Shown: positions 58,748 to 64,000 of the stretch, piece by piece
Numbering within the stretch: the first letter of the stretch is position 1
Layout: the number at the start of each line of letters is the position of its first letter
Origin: Nannochloropsis oceanica
Taxonomy: Eukaryota > Sar > Eustigmatophyceae > Eustigmatales > Monodopsidaceae
Length of the DNA: 64,000 nt
Reading direction: 5' to 3'
Assembly: GCA_004519485.1 (NCBI GenBank)
Contig: CP038109.1
Coordinates: 334,001-398,000 of the forward strand
The notes under the pieces: generated by a model
Databases searched by the model: none
What the model was told of the DNA's origin: nothing
The model's input: the letters and a program-made list of their open reading frames with translations, nothing else
Program-made: the position numbers and the translations under genes

Positions 58748-59200
58748 CAACAAATGTTTTGGAAACGATGTACTTTCACTGCACTCTTATTGATTGGATG
58801 CCCGCTACGGGAGTCTCTTTTAATGAACCACAGAAGGTGCGCGTCGAGCGCACATATGGATGACGGAGCCTCTCTTATATTGCAACCGGCCCGCTTCTCC
58901 TTCTCGTCTCGCTCCTTCTCGCGGTTAGTATCTTCTTATGCTGCAGCTTGTGATGCTCCTTTGCGAAGTTTTGGGCTTGGATACATAGTGTGTTGTCGAG
59001 GTCTCGAAAGAACATGCAAGTAGAAGACGTTGCGCCGTGCCAACCGCTCGCTTCGCGCATATTTTTTTAATTCAGATGCTTGCTGCCTTGTCACCACAGT
59101 GTAAGTCACAAGCCTTGTGCAACCATGACAAGCATCACCGCTCCTTACAATCACCACCGATATCCACTCCCACTCACCCACACGTTGTAGCCCCCACGCC
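58748..59200. promoter_or_regulatory. Divergent 5' region between the SLC52-like gene and metaxin
   Basis: About 450 bp; no defended motif. Both promoters are expected here. Confidence 0.4.
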
Positions 59201-60460
59201 ATGTTCTCCTCCGCTGACTTCTTCGAAAGCGACTTCTCCAAGAACCCCCTAGGCGCACATACCTCCTCCCTTTGCCCTGGACACGCTGTCGACCCCAACC
59301 CCATCAAAGCCCACGCCGAGGGAAAACAACCGCTCATCCTCCTCCAATTTCGCCCAGCATTTGCTCTGCAACTCTACCTGCGTTTCGTTCGCGCCCCCTA
59401 CGTGGTGCGAAATCTCGAATACCCATTCCTCGAGACGGCCGGTCGCCTCCCCGTATTGATAGATGGGCAATTTATTATACCTGAAGACGATGCGTTGGCA
59501 TATCTTCGCGAGCATTACCCCTCCAGCCTCGACCTAGACAGCAAACTCTCTGGCGCAAAGCGAGCACAAGTCTCTGCTTTGCATGCCTTAGTCTCCGAAA
59601 AGTTGGCCCCTGCGCTAGGTGCCTCCCGGTATCGGGACGAGAGGAATTTTGTCCAGAATGTTCGCAATGTCATTTTGAGGGCCACCCGCTTTCCGCTTGG
59701 TCCGACGTGGGCGAGTGCTGAGCGGCGGCGTGGTATGGCGGAGCAACGCTGGAGGGGGCTGGTGGAGGGAGGGGTGGGTCTGGGGGAGCTGTTGGCGAGA
59801 GCGCGTGTCGTATATCGTGAGTTGGATAACTGGCTGGGGGCAAGTACGGGGGATTTCTTCTTTGGACGAGAACCTACGAGTTTTGATGCGTGTTTATTCG
59901 GGCACCTAGTAGAAGCGTTGGCCGATGTGAATGTTTTGGTGATAGTGAGTACGTTTGGAAATCTCATGCGTTTTTTCAGACGTATTGCCGAGGAGTTTTT
60001 TGAGATTGGAAGTGCAACAGTAGCCTCTTCTGCAGAGCAGCAGCAACAGCAAGGTTTTGTGGTGGCGTCCAATGTAAAGGAGTATTACAAACGCGCCGAC
60101 TACGTCAACAGCCGCAACCCATTCAATCAAGTTAAAGCCGCTAAATTGTGCGCTGAGGCCCCCTTAGTCCCCGAGCCAATGCTTCACAAATTCTTAGAAG
60201 AAGGTGAAGGGCCAAAAGGCGGCGTCGGTGGGGTTGGAAAGAAACAAGCAGGCACAACGGCTGCTGGCCCGGAAGGGGGGAAGAAGGCGGAGGAATTGGA
60301 AGAGGAACGGGCGAGGCACAAGGAGAATGTGATTTGGTTGACGGTGGTTGGTGGGGTTGTCGGATTCTTTCTCTTGTTTCAAGGTATTATGGCCTTGGCG
60401 ACGGGAGAGATTGAGATTGTGACGGAGGGGGAGGAAGAAGAGGTGGAGGAAGGGGGCTAG
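59201..60460 (+). CDS. Metaxin-like outer mitochondrial membrane protein
   Basis: A single exon of 419 aa. The N-terminal thioredoxin-like half (LILLQFRPAFALQLYLRFV, LEYPFLETAGRLPVLIDGQ) and the alpha-helical GST-C half with FFFGREPTSFDACLFGHLVEAL are the metaxin/SAM37 pattern. A single transmembrane segment near the C-terminus (VIWLTVVGGVVGFFLLFQGIM) would anchor it in the outer membrane, followed by an acidic tail. Metaxins assist beta-barrel insertion with SAM50. The start Met precedes FSSADFFESDF; no presequence, as expected. Assignment by fold features is firm; orthology to MTX1, MTX2 or SAM37 cannot be settled by eye. Confidence 0.85.
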   Translation: MFSSADFFESDFSKNPLGAHTSSLCPGHAVDPNPIKAHAEGKQPLILLQFRPAFALQLYLRFVRAPYVVRNLEYPFLETAGRLPVLIDGQFIIPEDDALAYLREHYPSSLDLDSKLSGAKRAQVSALHALVSEKLAPALGASRYRDERNFVQNVRNVILRATRFPLGPTWASAERRRGMAEQRWRGLVEGGVGLGELLARARVVYRELDNWLGASTGDFFFGREPTSFDACLFGHLVEALADVNVLVIVSTFGNLMRFFRRIAEEFFEIGSATVASSAEQQQQQGFVVASNVKEYYKRADYVNSRNPFNQVKAAKLCAEAPLVPEPMLHKFLEEGEGPKGGVGGVGKKQAGTTAAGPEGGKKAEELEEERARHKENVIWLTVVGGVVGFFLLFQGIMALATGEIEIVTEGEEEEVEEGG

Positions 60461-60866
60461 GACTAGTCTTTGGTAGAGAATCAAGACATTAAAAGCATGT
60501 TACATATAGAGCGATAGAAAGGCAAAGAAACATTGCATGATTCAAGACTTCCTTTGAGACATGAGAGCCGTTACCCCGGTCTTTTGAGTTTATGCATTTT
60601 TTGCCTGTTACTTATTTCTATCTCAAGCCCGTAGGTTATTTTGCATATTCATTTTACTTATTTCCCTGCCATCCAGGTATTCATTCATGTTCCTCCATGC
60701 CGCCTTTTCCTTCTTCACCCAAAGATTGTCCGTCTTGGTCCATTCCTCGTCCCACAAGGAAGAAGACAAACGATTCATTCTTCTCATACTCCAACTTCTC
60801 TAGTTACCTCTACAACTATTATCCACTGTGACCCTTTCCTCTCCTTCTTTTGTTTTCGTTTCCCTC
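60461..60866. other. Convergent 3' spacer
   Basis: About 400 bp, T-rich, with no coding signal. Contains ATTAAA near 60,490. Confidence 0.45.
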
Positions 60867-62785
60867 CTAATTTCGATGCCCACAAATCTGACACACACTC
60901 ATATGCGGGGCATTGAAGAACGTACACGCCGGACAAGCCCACTCACTTGCCATTTCTGTGCCTGGCACTGTCGGCGGCGGCGGCGGTGGTAGTGGAGAAT
61001 TTCGGGATGAAATTTTTGGAGGAGACCGAGGAGGAGGGCCTCGATCCCCTCCAGGAGAACGCGAGGGAGGCGTTCGTCCTCCCCCTCCACCACTACCGAT
61101 CGGCACCACCATCGCAGGTGCTGCACCGTTGGGAGAGCCCATTTGCCGCCCTCCCCTCCCTCTTCCTTTTCCTCCTGCTGGTGCCCCGCAACAGCATCGG
61201 TGTAACGCGCGTAAGAATGACATGATAATCGGGAACGCCAATAGAGCGATCGCAATGCCCAAGACAACACTTAGGTATTTCCACTGTAAAATCTGATCGA
61301 AGAAACCGACATTCGGGTCTTGTGCCAAGGCATCATCACTGAAAAAACCCGTCCCATTCACAAAAGCAATACCTCCAGCAGCATAATAACCATACTCCTC
61401 CATATTGCTCACGCCGCATTTCCCTATCCCGCGGGCGATCAGTCCGTAGCCAGAGGAACCCCAGCGCCTACCCCAACTGTTTTTGATGATCTGTATTTTT
61501 TTTAAATAAGGCGGAATAAGGGCTCGACAATTGAAAGTGCATGACAAAGTAATAAACAGAAACAACCATTCCTCACGCTTGGAAGCATGAAGAGAAGCCT
61601 CCATGCTGCGAACGCCAACCCTCCCCCTTCCCCTCCCACACGTACCCAGTAATCAGTTCCCGACTTTTCATCCGTTCCATACCCCACAATCGTCACCGCA
61701 TGATTCAGATCAGTCCCACAATTCTCCGTGTATATCCCTCCCCGATACTGAACAAATGCCTCACAAGATCCATCAATGGCAACAGCCACAGGCCGGCGTG
61801 CCACGATGCTCATTAACCCATTCTTACTGCACGGAGCCGTCTCATATGCATCTTTGATCTGCGAGGCGACCGCGAATTCATTCGCCCGACATTTTCCCTG
61901 GCTTTGAGTAAATGTGTAATCTGATGAAGACGCCAAGCCTTTCTGCGCGACCCACTTGAATGCGTAGTCAAAATCTCCGCCGTTACACCCCTCATTCTGC
62001 TTCACACAATCAATCAATTGCTGATTACTCAATTCATTTAGAACTTTCGTTGTGACCGCCACCGCTCCCTCCACCGCCGCGGCTGTCGTAAACGCCCAAC
62101 AAGCACCACAGGCAGCTTGATTTTTGACAGGTGTCACGGCAACAACATTATCAGGGTTTAGTTTGGCCACCCGCCAGTCCACAGCAGCGGGTAAGTCTCG
62201 GGGCATGAGCTCCTTCGCCCACTCGGGAGGGACGGGATACGTGCCGTCGGCTGCTTCTTCTTTTGCATCCTCTTCGGACCGCTCGTGTTTGTGGAAACCT
62301 TGCAGGCCTCGGTGGGTAATGTTGTTGATACTGTCAGAGAGAGAAGAAGGCGTGACACGCCCTGCCCGCGGCTTCACCTTGTACCCGAACATGGCCTCGT
62401 GTTCCTCTGGCAAGCGGTCACTCAGGTGATTGTAAGCCATGTGAAAAGAGGCGTCAGGATGCTCCACTTTATAATTTTCCAAATAAATACAGGACTTGCT
62501 CCAGGCCTGGAAGCGCCGGGCTAGCTCTTTTGGGTTGGCGGTGTAGTCCTTGTGGAACTCCTCGCAAAATGCCTCGAAGTTCTCCAGGCTACACGGTGCA
62601 GTTATGCTGCCGTTGCTGCTGCTGCCACTTGGTGGTGATATTGACGACGATGATGTGACCAGTCTTGGAGCTGCAAATAGGAGCGCGAAACAGACGACGA
62701 GGTGGACACCGAAGGAGGCGATGCGAGGTGTTGTGGCGCAACCGCCAGGGGTCTGGCTCCAGCATGGGCCTGCAAAGGCCTGCAT
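60867..62785 (-). CDS. Papain-like cysteine protease with TM segment and RanBP2/NZF zinc finger
   Basis: Two exons (62785-61646, 61490-60867) give 587 aa. A signal peptide (FGVHLVVCFALLFAAP) leads to an I29-type prodomain (FEAFCEEFHKDYTANP, FHMAYNHLSD), then mature C1A peptidase: PVKNQAACGACWAF holds the oxyanion Gln and catalytic Cys, LNHAVTIVGYG the His, and IIKNSWGRRWG the Asn. After the protease a hydrophobic segment (LSVVLGIAIALLAFPIIMSF) is followed by Gly/Pro-rich sequence and a final zinc finger WACPACTFFN...CQICGHR, the RanBP2/NZF pattern W-x-C-x2-C-x10-C-x2-C. The domain order is unusual: lumenal protease, membrane anchor, cytosolic ubiquitin-type zinc finger. The catalytic set is complete. 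Confidence 0.88.
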
Positions 62786-63576
62786 GCTCCTTGCTGTGAG
62801 AAGGGTAGGTGTGCATGGGGTTGACAGGTGAGGTTTGAGTTGCCTGTGTGGGTTTGGTAGGGTTAAGCCTCGGGGGGTCCTCTTGGTCGTGTGGAAGGGC
62901 AGGCAGGGGGGGGGGCAAAGAACAAACACGAAGGCGACCGGCCCATGGATGTGAAGTTGTTACCGCTGTGTGCGCCGCAAACAAGTGCCACAGCATGATA
63001 AAGATCCCAGCTCCCTCGGCCTCGCCCGAATAATTATTTGTTGATTCCAGCTCAGTAGGTCCGTCGTCCCCGTTACGCGTTTGCTACCTCTTGGTTCCAC
63101 GCCCCCGGGGAAGGTTGAGCCGTTTTGCGTTTTGAAACTCACTGAAGGCTGTTTCAAGTTTCAAGATGATGATGCCTCGCGCTCTTTTTCTTCCGTCCGT
63201 CTCCTGACCGACCAAACCGAAAGTGGCACCAGACTCACACAAATCACACGCACATGGTTACGAAGCAGACCTTTGACGTGTCGGCAGAGAGCGGGACGCC
63301 CCGAAACGCGGGTCGTTGACGTTCCTAGACGAAGGGCCTTTAGCGACGCATGATCATCGCCGCAACGAGGTCGAAGGTGAGCGTCCATCTCTGCTCAACA
63401 CCACAATATGCGCACGAGCCTCAACTAATGAGGAAATAGATGCATTGCCTTAAATCTTAAGGTTCGCAGAGCCCTGGTTGATGGTCTAAGCAAGCGCCCG
63501 CATCACCACTTTACACCGCCCGCCTGTCTTCCCCCACTCCACGTTTGCCAACTCAAACTACCACCACCTCTGATAC
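62786..63576. promoter_or_regulatory. Divergent 5' region between the protease and EXO1
   Basis: About 790 bp. The protease frame is open upstream to 62,929 but only from a GTG codon. Other frames here show no domain. Confidence 0.4.
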
Positions 63577-64000
63577 ATGGGAATCCAAGGCCTTCTCGGC
63601 GCACTCAAGCCCATAACTACCCCCGTCCACATTCGTGAGTTGCAAGGGTTGCGCGTGGGGGTCGACGCGTATGTGTGGCTGCATCGAGGCGTCTTTGGCT
63701 GCGCGGCGGAGCTTTGCCAGGGCAAGGACACGAAGCGTTACTTGCACGCCTGCTTCAAACGTTTAAATCTATTGCTCTCCAATGGCATTGGCCAGGTGTG
63801 CATTGTATTTGACGGTGGCCCCTTGCCAGCGAAACGTGGCACGGAAGATGAACGCCGTGCCCGCCGGGAAGAGAATCGACGAAAAGCTCTGCAATTGGTG
63901 GCGGAAGGGAGGGCAGCTGACGCCTTTCCCTACTTTACCAAAGCGGTGGAGGTGACTCCCGCCATGGCCAAGGAATGGATGAACACCATCGAAGCATCGG
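63577..64000 (+). CDS. EXO1: Exonuclease 1, N-terminal part (cut by window end)
   Basis: The frame is open from ATG 63,577 (MGIQGLLGALKPIT) to the window edge, 141 residues. It matches the XPG N-terminal nuclease region: GLRVGVDAYVWLHRG has the first metal-binding Asp, and QVCIVFDGGPLPAKRG the second, followed by the Arg-rich helix ERRARREENRRKAL. EXO1 degrades 5' ends in mismatch repair, resection and recombination. FEN1 and GEN1 are alternatives, but the start GIQGLLGALKP and VWLHRG fit EXO1 best. Confidence 0.9.
   Translation, partial: MGIQGLLGALKPITTPVHIRELQGLRVGVDAYVWLHRGVFGCAAELCQGKDTKRYLHACFKRLNLLLSNGIGQVCIVFDGGPLPAKRGTEDERRARREENRRKALQLVAEGRAADAFPYFTKAVEVTPAMAKEWMNTIEAS

Overview
The window is nuclear DNA of a photosynthetic eukaryote. 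Genes are compact and mostly single-copy housekeeping genes with 0-6 short GT-AG introns on both strands, and coding regions carry long CAG/CTG, poly-Ser and acidic tracts. Several proteins begin with a signal peptide followed by an Ala-Phe cleavage motif (the stramenopile ASAFAP type): FtsZ, a DnaG primase, a PSII extrinsic protein, a Rieske-like protein and a mannitol-1-phosphate-dehydrogenase-like enzyme. This is the signature of a plastid of red-algal origin inside a heterokont. Together with the compact layout it suggests a eustigmatophyte such as Nannochloropsis/Microchloropsis. The genus is an inference.

Layout. 1-5.3 kb: 3' end of a Kv-like channel with an abnormal pore, then a convergent ArfGAP-PDZ fusion. 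5.8-10.7 kb: NSE1 without its RING, then SPT5. 11.6-19.2 kb: plastid FtsZ and STRAP (both minus), then VPS34. 19.7-26.4 kb: MOCS2B/MoaE, roadblock dynein light chain, APH-1, RPN11 and a phosphopantetheine adenylyltransferase. 27.3-32.4 kb: a thylakoid-lumen PSII extrinsic protein and an unrecognised membrane/secreted protein. 33.5-37.5 kb: a PH-domain protein with NPF/DPF motifs and a ZNT9-type transporter. 39.3-45.2 kb: a MAPKK-like kinase, eIF2B-beta and a small plastid Rieske-like protein. 46.1-55.7 kb: the plastid dehydrogenase, plastid DnaG primase and mitochondrial ClpX. 56.7-62.8 kb: an SLC52-like riboflavin transporter, a metaxin and a papain-like protease with a membrane anchor and zinc finger. 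63.6 kb to the end: 5' part of EXO1.

The genes do not form one pathway. Functional links are pairwise at best: FtsZ and DnaG serve plastid division and DNA replication; NSE1 and EXO1 act in DNA repair. Many neighbours are divergent with 0.2-0.8 kb between start codons, or convergent with low-complexity purine/pyrimidine spacers. No rRNA, tRNA, CRISPR array or mobile element was recognised. The most unusual items are the channel without a GYG filter, the protease-TM-NZF fusion, the ArfGAP-triple-PDZ fusion, the RING-less NSE1, the ligand-less Rieske protein and a 42-bp tandem repeat cluster at about 37.9-38.1 kb. Exon borders below were placed by eye from GT-AG sites that keep reading phase and family alignment.
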